Position numbers and translations under genes: made by a program
In this document: piece by piece, positions 36,031 to 44,906 of the stretch
How the letters are laid out: each line of letters opens with the position of its first letter
How positions within the stretch are numbered: position 1 is the first letter of the stretch
NCBI RefSeq assembly: GCF_000280495.2
Contig: NZ_CP018016.1
Location: 3,534,001-3,598,000, forward strand
Source of the DNA: Kosakonia radicincitans DSM 16656
Lineage (GTDB): Bacteria; Pseudomonadota; Gammaproteobacteria; Enterobacterales; Enterobacteriaceae
Reading direction: 5' to 3'
DNA: 64,000 bases
The notes under the pieces: generated by a model
Told to the model about the DNA's origin: nothing
Databases searched by the model: none
What the model saw: the letters and a program-made list of their open reading frames with translations, nothing else

Positions 36031-36100
36031 TGCACCAAATTTGGAAATTTTTGATTCACAAAAAGGCAACGTTAATACAAATACGCACTACAAAAGTGCA
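36031..36100. promoter_or_regulatory. NtrC-like sites in the hpxP-hpxO region
   Basis: CGCACT-ACAAA-AGTGCA (36084-36100) matches the NtrC dyad TGCACY-N5-RGTGCA at all but the first base. A half-matching TGCACC-AAATT-TGGAAA lies at 36031-36047. They sit 60-140 bases upstream of the hpxO sigma-54 site and also upstream of the hpxP site, so they may serve both directions. Confidence 0.6.
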
Positions 36101-36151
36101 ACATAACCTCGCAACGCCCGTTTTCTCTCGCGCCAGCGCCCGTCGTCATTC

Positions 36152-36167
36152 TGGTACGCAAATTGCT
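36152..36167 (+). promoter_or_regulatory. Sigma-54 promoter of hpxO
   Basis: TGGTACGCAAATTGCT is one mismatch from TGGCACG-N4-TTGCW with exact spacing. The predicted start is near 36178, about 23 bases before the hpxO ATG. Confidence 0.78.
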
Positions 36168-36200
36168 CCATCTGTTACACGCATGTAAAAGGAGAACAGA

Positions 36201-37355
36201 ATGAAAGCATTGGTGATTGGCGCAGGTATCGGCGGCCTGAGTGCGGCTGTGGCGTTACAGAACGCAGGTATTGCGTGTCAGGTATTCGAAGCGGTGAAAG
36301 AGATCAAGCCGGTCGGCGCGGCGATCTCCATCTGGCCCAACGGCGTGAAGTGCATGAACCATCTGGGCATGGGCGAGATGATGGAGACCTATGGCGGCCC
36401 GATGCGCTTTATGGCCTATAAGGATTACCGCAATGGCGAAACGATGACGCAGTTTAGCCTTGCGCCACTGGTTGAGCGGGTGGGTGGACGCCCGTGCCCG
36501 GTTTCGCGGGCGGAGCTGCAGCGCGAAATGCTCAATCACTGGGGACGCGACCGGGTGCAGTTTGGTAAACGGGTCAACGAAGTGGAGGAGCATGCCGACG
36601 GCGTGACCGCGTGGTTCAGCGATGGCACCTGCGCCCACGGTGATTTTCTGATTGCCGCCGACGGCAGCCATTCGGCGCTGCGCCCGTATGTGCTGGGCTA
36701 TACGCCGGAGCGTCGCTATGCAGGTTATGTTAACTGGAATGGCCTGGTGAAAATCGATGAAGCCATTGCGCCTGCCGAGCAGTGGACAACCTTTGTGGGC
36801 GAAGGTAAACGGGTGTCGCTGATGCCCGTCTCCGATGGACGCTTCTACTTTTTCTTTGACGTGCCGCTGCCCGCCGGGCTGGCCGAAGATCGCAGCACGC
36901 TGCGCGACGATCTGACGCGCTACTTCAGCGGCTGGGCGCCGCCGGTGCAACGGCTGATTGCCGCGCTGGATCCGCAAACCACGAACCGTATCGAGATCCA
37001 TGATATCGAACCGTTCGACACGCTGGTGCGCGGTAAAGTGGCGCTGCTGGGCGATGCCGGACACAGCACCACGCCGGATATCGGCCAGGGCGGCTGCGCG
37101 GCGATGGAAGACGCAGTGGTGCTGGGAAACCTTTTCCGCGAGCAGAGCGACATCGAAAACGTGCTGCGTCAGTATGAAGCACTACGCTGCGACCGGGTGC
37201 GCGATCTGGTGCTCAAGGCGCGCAAACGCTGCGATATCACTCACGGCAAAGATATGGCGCTGACGCAGGCGTGGTATCAGGAACTGAAAGAGGAGACCGG
37301 CGAGCGCATTATCAATGGCCTGTGCGATACCATTCAGGGCGGGCCGTTAGGCTGA
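36201..37355 (+). CDS. hpxO: FAD-dependent urate hydroxylase
   Basis: A 384-residue class-A flavoprotein monooxygenase. The FAD motif GAGIGGLSAAVAL is at residues 7-19, the DG motif in LIAADGSHSALRP, and the GD motif in LLGDAGHSTTPDIGQGG. Arg204 and Tyr216, the positions I recall as catalytic in Klebsiella HpxO, are present (EGKR, RFY). It hydroxylates urate to 5-hydroxyisourate with NADH and oxygen, replacing urate oxidase. An AAAGGAGAA ribosome site precedes the ATG. It converges on hpxR with a 9-base overlap of 3' ends. Confidence 0.94.
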   Translation: MKALVIGAGIGGLSAAVALQNAGIACQVFEAVKEIKPVGAAISIWPNGVKCMNHLGMGEMMETYGGPMRFMAYKDYRNGETMTQFSLAPLVERVGGRPCPVSRAELQREMLNHWGRDRVQFGKRVNEVEEHADGVTAWFSDGTCAHGDFLIAADGSHSALRPYVLGYTPERRYAGYVNWNGLVKIDEAIAPAEQWTTFVGEGKRVSLMPVSDGRFYFFFDVPLPAGLAEDRSTLRDDLTRYFSGWAPPVQRLIAALDPQTTNRIEIHDIEPFDTLVRGKVALLGDAGHSTTPDIGQGGCAAMEDAVVLGNLFREQSDIENVLRQYEALRCDRVRDLVLKARKRCDITHGKDMALTQAWYQELKEETGERIINGLCDTIQGGPLG

Positions 37356-38267
37356 TGCGCCAACGCTCTGCATCGCTTCCAGCACCTGGGTCAGTTTCTG
37401 GATCGCCATTTGCGCCGGGCGGGAAAGCTGGCGCGATGGCGCGGTACAGAGCGCCAGTGTCAGCGGGCGCAGCAGTTTGTTGCGCAGCGGCACAAACGCC
37501 AGTTGCCCGTTTTTCACTTCGTCCAGCACATCCAGCAGGCTCAGCACCGTGACGCCACTCCCCTTCAGCACCAGCGATTTAATCAGCCGGATGTCATTAC
37601 AATTGATGGTATTCGACGGGGCGAGATCGTAGTGGCGATAAAGCATGCCGACACGTTCATGCACAATGAGCGGCGCGCCGGGCAGAATATGCCGCGCCTC
37701 GCTCAGCTCACCCAGCGATAACGCTTGAGCAGTTGCCATTTCGTGATCCGTACGCATCACCACGCCCATCTCCAGCTCGGCGAAGGCTAGCACATTGAGC
37801 CCTGATTGCCCTTCCGGGTCGAGGATCAAACCGAAGTCGAGATCGGCCTGCCGCACTTTCTGGCTGACAGTGTGGCTATCTGCGACCTTGAGTTCCAGCT
37901 CCAGCCATGGTTGCCCGGTGATAATGTCGGCCAGCGCGCTGGCAAAGCTCCCCTCCGCCAGCGCCTGCACCATTCCCACACTGACCGAGCCGCGCTTCAG
38001 CCCTTGCAACTCATCAAATTTTTGCCGCGTAAGCTGAAACTCTTTTTGCCAGCGCAGCAAATTGTCATACAGCAACTCGCCGGCAGTGGTCATGCGTAAA
38101 CCTTCCGGCAACCGCTCAAACAGCGGCGTACCAAACTCCTCCTCCGCCTGCAAAATCTGCCGGTTAATCGCCGATGCGGAGATATGCAGTTTTTCTGCGG
38201 CGCGGCGCAGGCTGCCACTGCGGGCAACTTCAGCGAAATAGAGGGCGAAACGGGAAAATGGACTCAT
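37347..38267 (-). CDS. hpxR: LysR-type regulator HpxR
   Basis: A 306-residue LysR-type regulator. The N-terminal HTH begins SPFSRFALYFAEVARSGSLRRAAEKLHISASAINRQI (shown here only as the region of residues 2-38), followed by the linker helix and a two-lobed effector domain. In Klebsiella HpxR activates hpxDE and hpxO. It is divergent from hpxD across about 115 bp, the classic LysR arrangement. The internal ATG with AGGTGCAGC upstream is chosen over a start 60 bases earlier. Confidence 0.88.
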   Translation of the reverse strand: MSPFSRFALYFAEVARSGSLRRAAEKLHISASAINRQILQAEEEFGTPLFERLPEGLRMTTAGELLYDNLLRWQKEFQLTRQKFDELQGLKRGSVSVGMVQALAEGSFASALADIITGQPWLELELKVADSHTVSQKVRQADLDFGLILDPEGQSGLNVLAFAELEMGVVMRTDHEMATAQALSLGELSEARHILPGAPLIVHERVGMLYRHYDLAPSNTINCNDIRLIKSLVLKGSGVTVLSLLDVLDEVKNGQLAFVPLRNKLLRPLTLALCTAPSRQLSRPAQMAIQKLTQVLEAMQSVGASA

Positions 38268-38383
38268 GCTGCACCTGTACACATTTTTGCAACGCAATAG
38301 TGAATTAATGGCGATGGATGTGAACACCCTAATATGACAACAATAAACTTACAACAATTAAACAATTGCTTTTATGTGAGCCT

Positions 38384-39430
38384 ATGATGACCATGAAAAC
38401 AGCACTCCCCACCCCACCTGCCCATTGCACCTTCGAGCCGGAGGACTGGTTACGTCTGGCAAAATGCTGGCATCCCGTTGCCCGCGCCTGCGATATTGGC
38501 GCAGCGCCGGTGAAAGCTACGCTGCTTGATGAACAACTGGTGATTTATCGCGTGAAGGGCCAGGTGGTGGTCGCCCGCGATGTCTGCCCGCACCGCGGCG
38601 TGCCGCTGACGCTCGGTTTCCACGATGAAGAGGGCATCGTCTGCCCCTACCACGGGCTACGTTTCGGTGAAGATGGCCGCTGTAACCGCATTCCTTCCAG
38701 CCCCGATCAGCCGGTACCGGCAAAACTCAACCTGGTAACGTTTGCGGTTGAAGAGCGTTTCGGCCTGATCTGGACCTGCCTGGCGTTTGACGCGGAAAAC
38801 CCGCAACCGCTCCCGACGATGCCGCACTGGGATGACGAGGGTTTTCAGCAGATCAACTGCCCGGCCTTTGAGGTGAACGGATTTGCAGGCCGCCAGGTGG
38901 AAGGCTTTCTCGATGTCGCCCACTTTGCGTGGATCCACACAGACACCTTCGCCGATGCCAATAACCAGTTCGTCCCGGATTACAGCCCGCAGGAGACCGA
39001 GTTTGGCTTTATTGCTGATTACTGGAGTTCGGTCGGCAATTATCCGGCGAGTTCTGACTATCGCGCGCCGGAAGGTTTTCAGTGGCTGCGCCATTTCGAG
39101 ATGCACCTGCCGTTTACCGCCACGCTGACGATCCATTTTCCCGGCGAGGCGCGGCTGGTGATCATGAATGCCGCATCGCCGGTCTCCTCGCGCGTTACCC
39201 GCATGTTTGCGCCGATCGCGCGCAATTTCGATCTGCATATCCCGATCGAAGAGGTGCACGCGTTCAACCTGCGCGTGTTTGAAGAAGATCGCCTGATGGT
39301 AGAGACACAACGGCCGGAAAGGCTGCCGCTGGATCTGACGCTGGAAGCCCATATTCCGGCGGACAGAAGTTCGATTGCCTATCGCCGTGGCCTGAAAAAA
39401 ATGGGTTTTGGCGAGTTCTTTCTGGTGTGA
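38384..39430 (+). CDS. hpxD: Rieske oxygenase, (hypo)xanthine hydroxylase large component
   Basis: A 348-residue ring-hydroxylating-type oxygenase. The Rieske [2Fe-2S] ligands are CPHRG and, 17 residues on, CPYHG. The mononuclear iron site fits DVAHFAWIHTDTF. HpxDE in Klebsiella oxidises hypoxanthine to xanthine and on to urate without a molybdenum enzyme. The partner reductase HpxE follows eight bases later. Three clustered ATGs exist; the first with GTGAGCCT upstream is given. No sigma-54 site is obvious here, in line with LysR-type control. Confidence 0.9.
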   Translation: MMTMKTALPTPPAHCTFEPEDWLRLAKCWHPVARACDIGAAPVKATLLDEQLVIYRVKGQVVVARDVCPHRGVPLTLGFHDEEGIVCPYHGLRFGEDGRCNRIPSSPDQPVPAKLNLVTFAVEERFGLIWTCLAFDAENPQPLPTMPHWDDEGFQQINCPAFEVNGFAGRQVEGFLDVAHFAWIHTDTFADANNQFVPDYSPQETEFGFIADYWSSVGNYPASSDYRAPEGFQWLRHFEMHLPFTATLTIHFPGEARLVIMNAASPVSSRVTRMFAPIARNFDLHIPIEEVHAFNLRVFEEDRLMVETQRPERLPLDLTLEAHIPADRSSIAYRRGLKKMGFGEFFLV

Positions 39431-39438
39431 GGTGCGCG

Positions 39439-40404
39439 ATGAATGACGTGCTGAATGTGGTGGTTGATGGCTTGTGGCGTCAGGGCGATAAAAATCTTGC
39501 CGTGCGGTTGGTCTCCGCCAATGGCGAACCGCTTCCCGGCTGGCAGCCCGGCGCGCACATTGATGTGCATCTGCCCTGCGGCCTGATCCGCCAGTATTCG
39601 CTGACCGGAGAAAGCACGACGGAAAGCTACTTGATCTGCGTGGCGCAGGAGAGCGCATCTCGCGGCGGCTCGCGCTATATCCATCAGACGTTACGCCCAG
39701 GCCAGACGCTGACAATCTCAGCGCCACGCAACCTGTTTGCGCTACGCGATGACGGCCCGGTGCTGCTGCTGGCCGCCGGAATTGGCATTACGCCACTCTA
39801 TGCGATGCTGCTGCAACGGGAGGCGACAGGTACGCCGTTTACGCTGCACTATTTCGTGAAACGGCGAGAAGAAGCAGCATTTGCACGCGAACTCTCCCGC
39901 TCGCTGAAGCACGGGGTTTGTCTTATTCACTGCTCCTCAGAAGGCAAAAGCCCGCGGCAGACGCTGGCGGCAACGATTCCCGCCCCCGGCGACGGAGAGC
40001 GCATTTATACCTGCGGCCCGGCGGGTTTTATGGCAGCGGTAAGAGACGTTGCGGCGGCAAAAGGCTGGCCTGAAGCGCAGATCCACAGCGAGGCATTTGC
40101 GCCTGCCGCGCCCGTTGCGGCGTCGCAACAGGAAGAGACTTTTACCATTACGCTGGCCTCCAGCGGAGAAAAATGGCCCGTTCCGGCAAACAAAAGCATT
40201 GCGCAGGTGCTGCAGGATAATGGCGTGGCAGTGCCGCTTTCGTGTGAGATGGGGATTTGCGGTGCCTGTCTGACGCCGGTGCTTGATGGCGTGGTCGATC
40301 ACCGCGATACGGTGCAATCGGCAGCGGAGAAAACCGCCGCCACGCAGCATATCGCGCTATGTTGCTCACGCAGCCACTCGCGGGTTTTGGTGATTGATTT
40401 GTAG
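39439..40404 (+). CDS. hpxE: Oxygenase reductase component
   Basis: A 321-residue reductase. It has an FNR-like flavin domain (RQYSLTGES), an NAD domain (LLLAAGIGITPLYAML, YTCGPAGFM), and a C-terminal plant-type [2Fe-2S] ferredoxin domain with CEMGICGACL and a distal CC. It passes electrons from NAD(P)H to HpxD. It is the phthalate dioxygenase reductase type. Start at the ATG with GAGGTGCGCG upstream. A terminator-like hairpin follows. Confidence 0.9.
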   Translation: MNDVLNVVVDGLWRQGDKNLAVRLVSANGEPLPGWQPGAHIDVHLPCGLIRQYSLTGESTTESYLICVAQESASRGGSRYIHQTLRPGQTLTISAPRNLFALRDDGPVLLLAAGIGITPLYAMLLQREATGTPFTLHYFVKRREEAAFARELSRSLKHGVCLIHCSSEGKSPRQTLAATIPAPGDGERIYTCGPAGFMAAVRDVAAAKGWPEAQIHSEAFAPAAPVAASQQEETFTITLASSGEKWPVPANKSIAQVLQDNGVAVPLSCEMGICGACLTPVLDGVVDHRDTVQSAAEKTAATQHIALCCSRSHSRVLVIDL

Positions 40405-40425
40405 CCGCCGTGACGGCACGTTGTG

Positions 40426-40464
40426 CCGGGTCCGAAACCTGACGCTTCGGCCCCGGGCATTTTT
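40426..40464 (+). terminator. Intrinsic terminator after hpxDE
   Basis: CCGGG-T-CCGAA and TTCGG-C-CCCGG pair around a 9-base loop with one mismatch, followed by GCATTTTT. It marks the right end of the hpx cluster. Confidence 0.75.
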
Positions 40465-40507
40465 CACCGTCAACACAGCGTTTAGCGCATCTCTTTATCC
40501 GCCAGCG

Positions 40508-41812
40508 CTACAACAGGGCGTGGGAAATCTCTTTAATGGCTTTCAGATCCGAGCCAAAACGCATAATGGCGTCGCGGTGCTTTTCCAGCTCGCTGTAGGG
40601 CAACCAGGCCATATTGAGATCGGTGATGCGGCTAAAGGCCGGGCGCTGTAGCTGGCTTCTGACATCATTTTCGCGGCTGTCCGGCGCCACCAGAAAAAGC
40701 TCGGTTGAGGCGGACAAATCATTGCCGTTGAGCGCCAGATCCAGCATCCGGCAGATCCCGGAGTAGATGGAGGTTGAATGCTCAACTTCGAATGCCGCCA
40801 CCACCTGCGCACCTTCTGGTTTCAGCCACAGGACATCGATCAGACGCGTCGCTTCAGAACCGTTTACCGACAGGATATGTTCCGGCAGTGCTTTCAGACA
40901 GCCGTGCGATAGCGCCACGCCCTGATGCAGACGACTGCGGTCGTTGGCGGCAATCCATACGTCGTAACCGAGCGCTTTGCCAATATCACGCAGCCAGGCC
41001 TGGATTTCCGTGTGCGTGCGTTCATTCTCCCCGTCCTGGATTTGCGCTTTATTTTGCGCCGCCGGCGGGCGAGCCGCCTCCAGATACGCACTCCAGTCTG
41101 CGTCGGCAGCGGCGGAATTTTCCAGCGGCGGCGCAGGATAGCGACCCGAACCGATATCAAAAAGCAGCCCGCCAATAGCGCCCAAATCGTTTGACAGTAA
41201 TTCGCGGTACTGTGCGTTCAAATTCAGGATCCCCTGGCGCATGGCGAGAAAATGCGGCCAACTGCCGAGCTTAACTTTCGCGCCGGTAAGGGCGTTATAG
41301 CCATTTACAATGGCGGTGTTAAACGGGGGAATGTGCGTGGGGTGAAGAAAATAGAGCAGATTCGCGACCGCCGGGCCGAGCCCTTTAATTTTCAACGCAT
41401 CGATAGCATTGATATGTCCCACAATATCGTCCGCGCACGTCGCACAGGCGCAATGATGCAGAAGCCGGGCAAAGGCCTTCTGATTGGCGCTGTTTTCATA
41501 AATATCCGGAATGCGCAGCTTTGGTTTCCACAGAAAAGCGTGATCGGCACCTTTGAAGATCTGTTTCTGCTCGGCAATGGAGTGAACAATTGTCTCCAGC
41601 GAGGAACCGCGGTAAGCAACGCCAAATTTTTCCTGCTCAATTTCATCCACCACGACCACAATACCGCTGCGGATCGAGCGAAAGTTTTTCAACCTCTGCT
41701 CCCATAAAAACCACGTCTGATAGGTGGCTTCGGGATCGTTGCGCCAGCGCTGAATTAGACGACGAACGCGATCTGAATGTACTGACTGAAGCTGCGGAAC
41801 AGCATTTTCCAT
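40508..41812 (-). CDS. Nuclease-like protein with HhH-like and PD-(D/E)xK-like regions
   Basis: A 434-residue cytoplasmic protein. The first ~230 residues include a helix-hairpin-helix-like segment (LKIKGLGPAVANLLYF) in a context of cysteines (CACATC), as in DNA-binding repair folds. The last ~170 residues contain an SEATRLIDVLWLK strand and VVAAFEVEHST, spaced like the D...ExE/K core of PD-(D/E)xK nucleases, followed by a SGICRMLDL helix. It resembles proteins loosely annotated as type II restriction endonucleases, but no methyltransferase is adjacent. It stands alone between the hpx cluster and the CDI archive. The start is uncertain between two ATGs six bases apart. A defence role is possible but unproven. 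Confidence 0.6.
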   Translation of the reverse strand: MENAVPQLQSVHSDRVRRLIQRWRNDPEATYQTWFLWEQRLKNFRSIRSGIVVVVDEIEQEKFGVAYRGSSLETIVHSIAEQKQIFKGADHAFLWKPKLRIPDIYENSANQKAFARLLHHCACATCADDIVGHINAIDALKIKGLGPAVANLLYFLHPTHIPPFNTAIVNGYNALTGAKVKLGSWPHFLAMRQGILNLNAQYRELLSNDLGAIGGLLFDIGSGRYPAPPLENSAAADADWSAYLEAARPPAAQNKAQIQDGENERTHTEIQAWLRDIGKALGYDVWIAANDRSRLHQGVALSHGCLKALPEHILSVNGSEATRLIDVLWLKPEGAQVVAAFEVEHSTSIYSGICRMLDLALNGNDLSASTELFLVAPDSRENDVRSQLQRPAFSRITDLNMAWLPYSELEKHRDAIMRFGSDLKAIKEISHALL

Positions 41813-41991
41813 GACCATAACCAGATTGTTTTAATTATCGAAGAGCGGTGCGAACCGCATACCGGGCAAAAACTTTGCTCTGGTATTCAACAGCGGCATC
41901 GCAAAGGAGGGATTGATATCTGTCAAGAGAATGCGGGAGGAGGTGAAAACAGGTGAACGGGTGTTAATTAACACTGTTTTGCGGCGTGTGT

Positions 41992-42328
41992 TTACCGTTT
42001 GTACGAGGATTCAGTAACAGCCTGGCGAGACCTGAGAGAGAAAAGCCGTTGAGCCTCCGCAAAAGATAATGTATTCGCTCCGCCTGCAAAGCCGGGATCC
42101 GATGACTGGACGGAATCATATTCCCATTTACACAGGGCAAATCTCATAATTTCCAGGCTCAGTTATTGTTTTGCGGCCACAACCTGCGCACTGTGCTATT
42201 AGCTGATTTCCATCAATAATCCGTTCCCCCCTCATCCGATTTATGGTAAGGCTGAATTTCTTTATTAAACCTACGGATTGATCATTCTTTTCTAAAATCA
42301 TTTCCAGGTGGTTCTTCATATTTAACAA
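41992..42328 (-). pseudogene. Frameshifted CPCC-family immunity-type gene
   Basis: The frame from 42328 runs to CAGCGRKTITEPGNYEICPV and then hits a stop. Adding two bases in the GTGT run at that point restores CKWEYDSVQSSDPGFAGG and a continuous frame to 41992. Together these match the cysteine-rich CPCC domain (CPCCG...YEICPVC.WEDD..Q..DP.FAGGAN), a family common near contact-dependent and polymorphic toxins, often as immunity proteins. The first cysteine motif is also altered (CAGCG for CPCCG). It is the most distal element of the cassette archive and looks decayed. Confidence 0.65.
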
Positions 42329-42369
42329 AAATCAAATAATTTATTTACCAGCAAACACCCATTTAATTA

Positions 42370-42897
42370 TCAACTATAATTTATCATAAGCCTCATCAAG
42401 TATTTTTTTCCAATACTCCGAACCATTTCAACATCCTGAGAGGTCTTCTGCTCAAGCCATTTAGATAAAACATCACAATCAACAAAATTATCATAAATTA
42501 TGTTTTTTATCGGTTCTAAGCTTACATTACTATTGATCCCCAAAACGCCTTTATCAACTGGTGTTTTTTGAAAAAGTGCCCAGCGTTTATTTTTCTCTAT
42601 AATTGTCAGAGCACCATAGTCACCAGCGTTGTTCAATCCAGTGGTCATGTCTTTTAACTTAGAAATCCAGTTCTCATCTGCATAGAGTTCCCCTAAATAT
42701 GCAAAATCAGTACTGGAAAAAACATCCGCAACTGAATCGCAACCAAAGGATTGGTTGATGATTGCCCAAGTGCAATTAATTAAATCCTCTGAGGTACAGA
42801 TGTCGTTATCAAAAAAGAAATACTTTATAAATTTCTTATGAAAAACTTGCTCTGGAAGATTAGCGTCTGATATTACAAAATCTTTAATTAAAGTCAT
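42370..42897 (-). CDS. Putative orphan immunity protein
   Basis: A 175-residue acidic protein (MTLIKDFVISDANLPEQ start) without signal peptide or membrane segment. I do not recognise the family. Its AT-rich codon use, size and position in a row of toxin tails and immunity genes suggest an immunity protein whose toxin tail has been lost. No toxin fragment lies directly upstream of it; instead there is about 440 bases of AT-rich non-coding DNA. Confidence 0.5.
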   Translation of the reverse strand: MTLIKDFVISDANLPEQVFHKKFIKYFFFDNDICTSEDLINCTWAIINQSFGCDSVADVFSSTDFAYLGELYADENWISKLKDMTTGLNNAGDYGALTIIEKNKRWALFQKTPVDKGVLGINSNVSLEPIKNIIYDNFVDCDVLSKWLEQKTSQDVEMVRSIGKKYLMRLMINYS

Positions 42898-43343
42898 GAT
42901 ATCATCATTTAATTAGCAAGATTGTTACTGCTACTTTGCGGGAAAACTAACCATAACGATGAATGTCAAAGCCTGCTCCACAAAATATACAAAAACACAC
43001 ATTTCATTATCAAGTTGACAGGTAATTATGCCATTAACACCCCCAGACACATTTGATTTAAACATATACTAACTTCTTCCTCTACCCTATAAAATTATAT
43101 TTATCTATATATCACCTCCACAGCCAAGCGGAATAATAATCTCTTGATGAAAAATAATTTCATCTGCAAAAAAAAATAACAACATTGATTATTTTTATAT
43201 AATTTACACCCCCACATATATACTCACGAAAAATTATTTCTTGCTACCCGACCAGAACCCTATTGATTTACAAGCAGCATGTATTTTGTGTATATCGCAT
43301 CGTCAAATTATCGACATAACTCACTTAATTTGATATATCAATA
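42898..43343. other. AT-rich non-coding gap in cassette archive
   Basis: About 445 bases of strongly AT-rich DNA between two immunity-like genes. I see no coding remnant or clear hairpin. It may be the decayed site of a former toxin tail. Confidence 0.4.
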
Positions 43344-43829
43344 CTAATCACTTTTTCTGGTAAATGATATAACAAAAAGACGATATGATGATGCCATTAC
43401 TTCCTGGGAAAAATGGTTTTTTGCCACATCATCATAACGCGCATATATCTTTGCAACTAAATCTTCTGTGAAATTCAACCTAAATGATGTTTTACTGTAT
43501 TGAGCCAATCCATCCATCGCAGCTCCGAGTACAGGAGCAGACATCTCCATCACATGAGAAGTTACATAATCGAGAGCGTACTCTTTGTTCAGATCAAAAA
43601 GACGTCCAAGACAAAAACCATCCAAATAAGGATCCCCAACATCTACAGACAAGAGAATTTTTTTACAAAAGAATTCACATGCAGAACTATCAATAGAACG
43701 TAACTCACATAACGCTGTTGCAGCCTCATCCCGAGGGTCATCAAAAGAATCAAGCGTCAGGTATCCATTATTGATATAGCTGGTTAACTCCGAAATCAGC
43801 TGCTCTTTTTTTAGTATCGACATACTCAC
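43344..43829 (-). CDS. Putative immunity protein (helical)
   Basis: A 161-residue cytoplasmic protein, predicted mostly helical (KKEQLISELTSYINNG, ALCELRSIDSSACEFF, LDYVTSHVMEMSAPVLGAAM), with a HEAT-like rhythm. It begins seven bases after a truncated toxin tail, with AAGG in its ribosome site, which is the usual toxin-immunity layout. Probably the cognate immunity protein of that tail. Family not named. Confidence 0.6.
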   Translation of the reverse strand: MSMSILKKEQLISELTSYINNGYLTLDSFDDPRDEAATALCELRSIDSSACEFFCKKILLSVDVGDPYLDGFCLGRLFDLNKEYALDYVTSHVMEMSAPVLGAAMDGLAQYSKTSFRLNFTEDLVAKIYARYDDVAKNHFSQEVMASSYRLFVISFTRKSD

Positions 43830-43836
43830 TTACCTT

Positions 43837-44274
43837 TTAAAAAATACCCGTAGTGACGGTCGCTAACCGCTTTGTTCCATCAGGCAATACTTTCCATGTT
43901 GCGTTAATTCGCACAGAACCATTTGTTCCTGCAAGAACGATAGAGCTTTTCGTATTTGCAGCGTTAACTTCTTTAGCTGAACTTAACAACTTATCAATAA
44001 TAATACTATTATTTAAACCACTTTTGTTGTCTATACCGATCGTTTCCAGATCCTGTCCCATTTGTCTGGATCTATTGATCCTATAAATATCCTTTTCAAT
44101 TTTCTCTAGTTCATCGCTCTTACCAGATTTAGCGAAAGCACTCTGATTCTCCCTCCTCTCAGCTTTTAATACATCTAAGCGGGATGTCAGTGCATCCAAA
44201 TCTCCTGCAGCACCACCTCGTGGCCATATTTCTATTTTATCAACAGGAATATATGCATCCCCTTTTACTATCAT
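43837..44274 (-). pseudogene. Orphan CdiA-type toxin tail (N-terminally truncated)
   Basis: The frame encodes KGDAYIPVDKIEIWPRGG, a charged coiled linker (residues rich in Lys/Glu), then SSIVLAGTNGSVRINATW and the ending PDGTKRLATVTTGIF. The last part resembles the end of polymorphic toxin C-terminal domains. There is no signal peptide, no VENN segment and no independent ribosome site; the frame extends upstream into the neighbouring immunity gene without protein-like content. It is best read as a displaced toxin C-terminus kept with its immunity gene. Confidence 0.5.
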
Positions 44275-44294
44275 TACATTAAGAATTCTGCCGA

Positions 44295-44906
44295 TTACCA
44301 AATTTTCCCCAACACCGATTTGCTGCCAATGGCAACAATCTCTGCACACTTCTCGTCAAATTGCCCCAAAGGGAAAAAAACCACCCCATTACTATACAAA
44401 ATATTATGAATCCATTGTGTAAGGCGATCATGCTGAGAATTGTTCTCAATATGTATGTTCGGTGAAATATTTGAAAAAAACAATTTCTCTTCGATATTTA
44501 TTAATTTTTGCACCTCATTACTTACAGTAGTAGGAATACTTCCTAATCCAGTTAACACCAGCCCTTTACAACCTTTATCAATAAAAGATTTTTTATTATA
44601 AATACTCTCAACATTCACTCCTGAATTAGCAACCAGCCCCCATGTTTTCTTATAATTGACCATCACTGAATCAGGTTGCTCTGGGACTAATTGCAGCATT
44701 ACATATATGTTTTCACTTGTGTGATCGGTAATAGTATCGAAAATATCCTTTAGTAGCTGCTCACAATACTCTCTACGCGAAAAGCCAGGTAATTCCCAAC
44801 TTACCGCGGCGATCCCCTCTAGAGACCAAAGAGATGAGTTAAAATGAGTAATGTCATTTTTGGCATCCAATTTTTCGGCATGCCGTTTTACATAATTAAT
44901 AGTCAT
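44295..44906 (-). CDS. Putative immunity protein
   Basis: A 203-residue protein from the ATG at 44906, which overlaps the preceding toxin-tail stop by 11 bases. An upstream in-frame start at 45041 would overlap the toxin tail fully and is rejected. Segments NSSLWSLEGIAAVSWELPG and DRLTQWIHNILYSNGVVFF suggest an alpha/beta soluble protein. I do not recognise the family. Position argues for immunity against the adjacent VENN-bearing tail. Confidence 0.6.
   Translation of the reverse strand: MTINYVKRHAEKLDAKNDITHFNSSLWSLEGIAAVSWELPGFSRREYCEQLLKDIFDTITDHTSENIYVMLQLVPEQPDSVMVNYKKTWGLVANSGVNVESIYNKKSFIDKGCKGLVLTGLGSIPTTVSNEVQKLINIEEKLFFSNISPNIHIENNSQHDRLTQWIHNILYSNGVVFFPLGQFDEKCAEIVAIGSKSVLGKIW

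Noticed and set aside
35283..36188. 301-codon plus-strand frame opposite hpxP
   Set aside because: It lies antisense to a well-supported NCS2 permease and its divergent promoter region, and matches no family.
38273..38293. Possible sigma-54 site before hpxD (around TGTACACATTTTTGCA)
   Set aside because: The -24 GG dinucleotide is missing, so it does not meet the core requirement.
38657..39727. 356-codon minus-strand frame opposite hpxD
   Set aside because: Shadow of a gene with clear Rieske motifs; composition is unlike real proteins.
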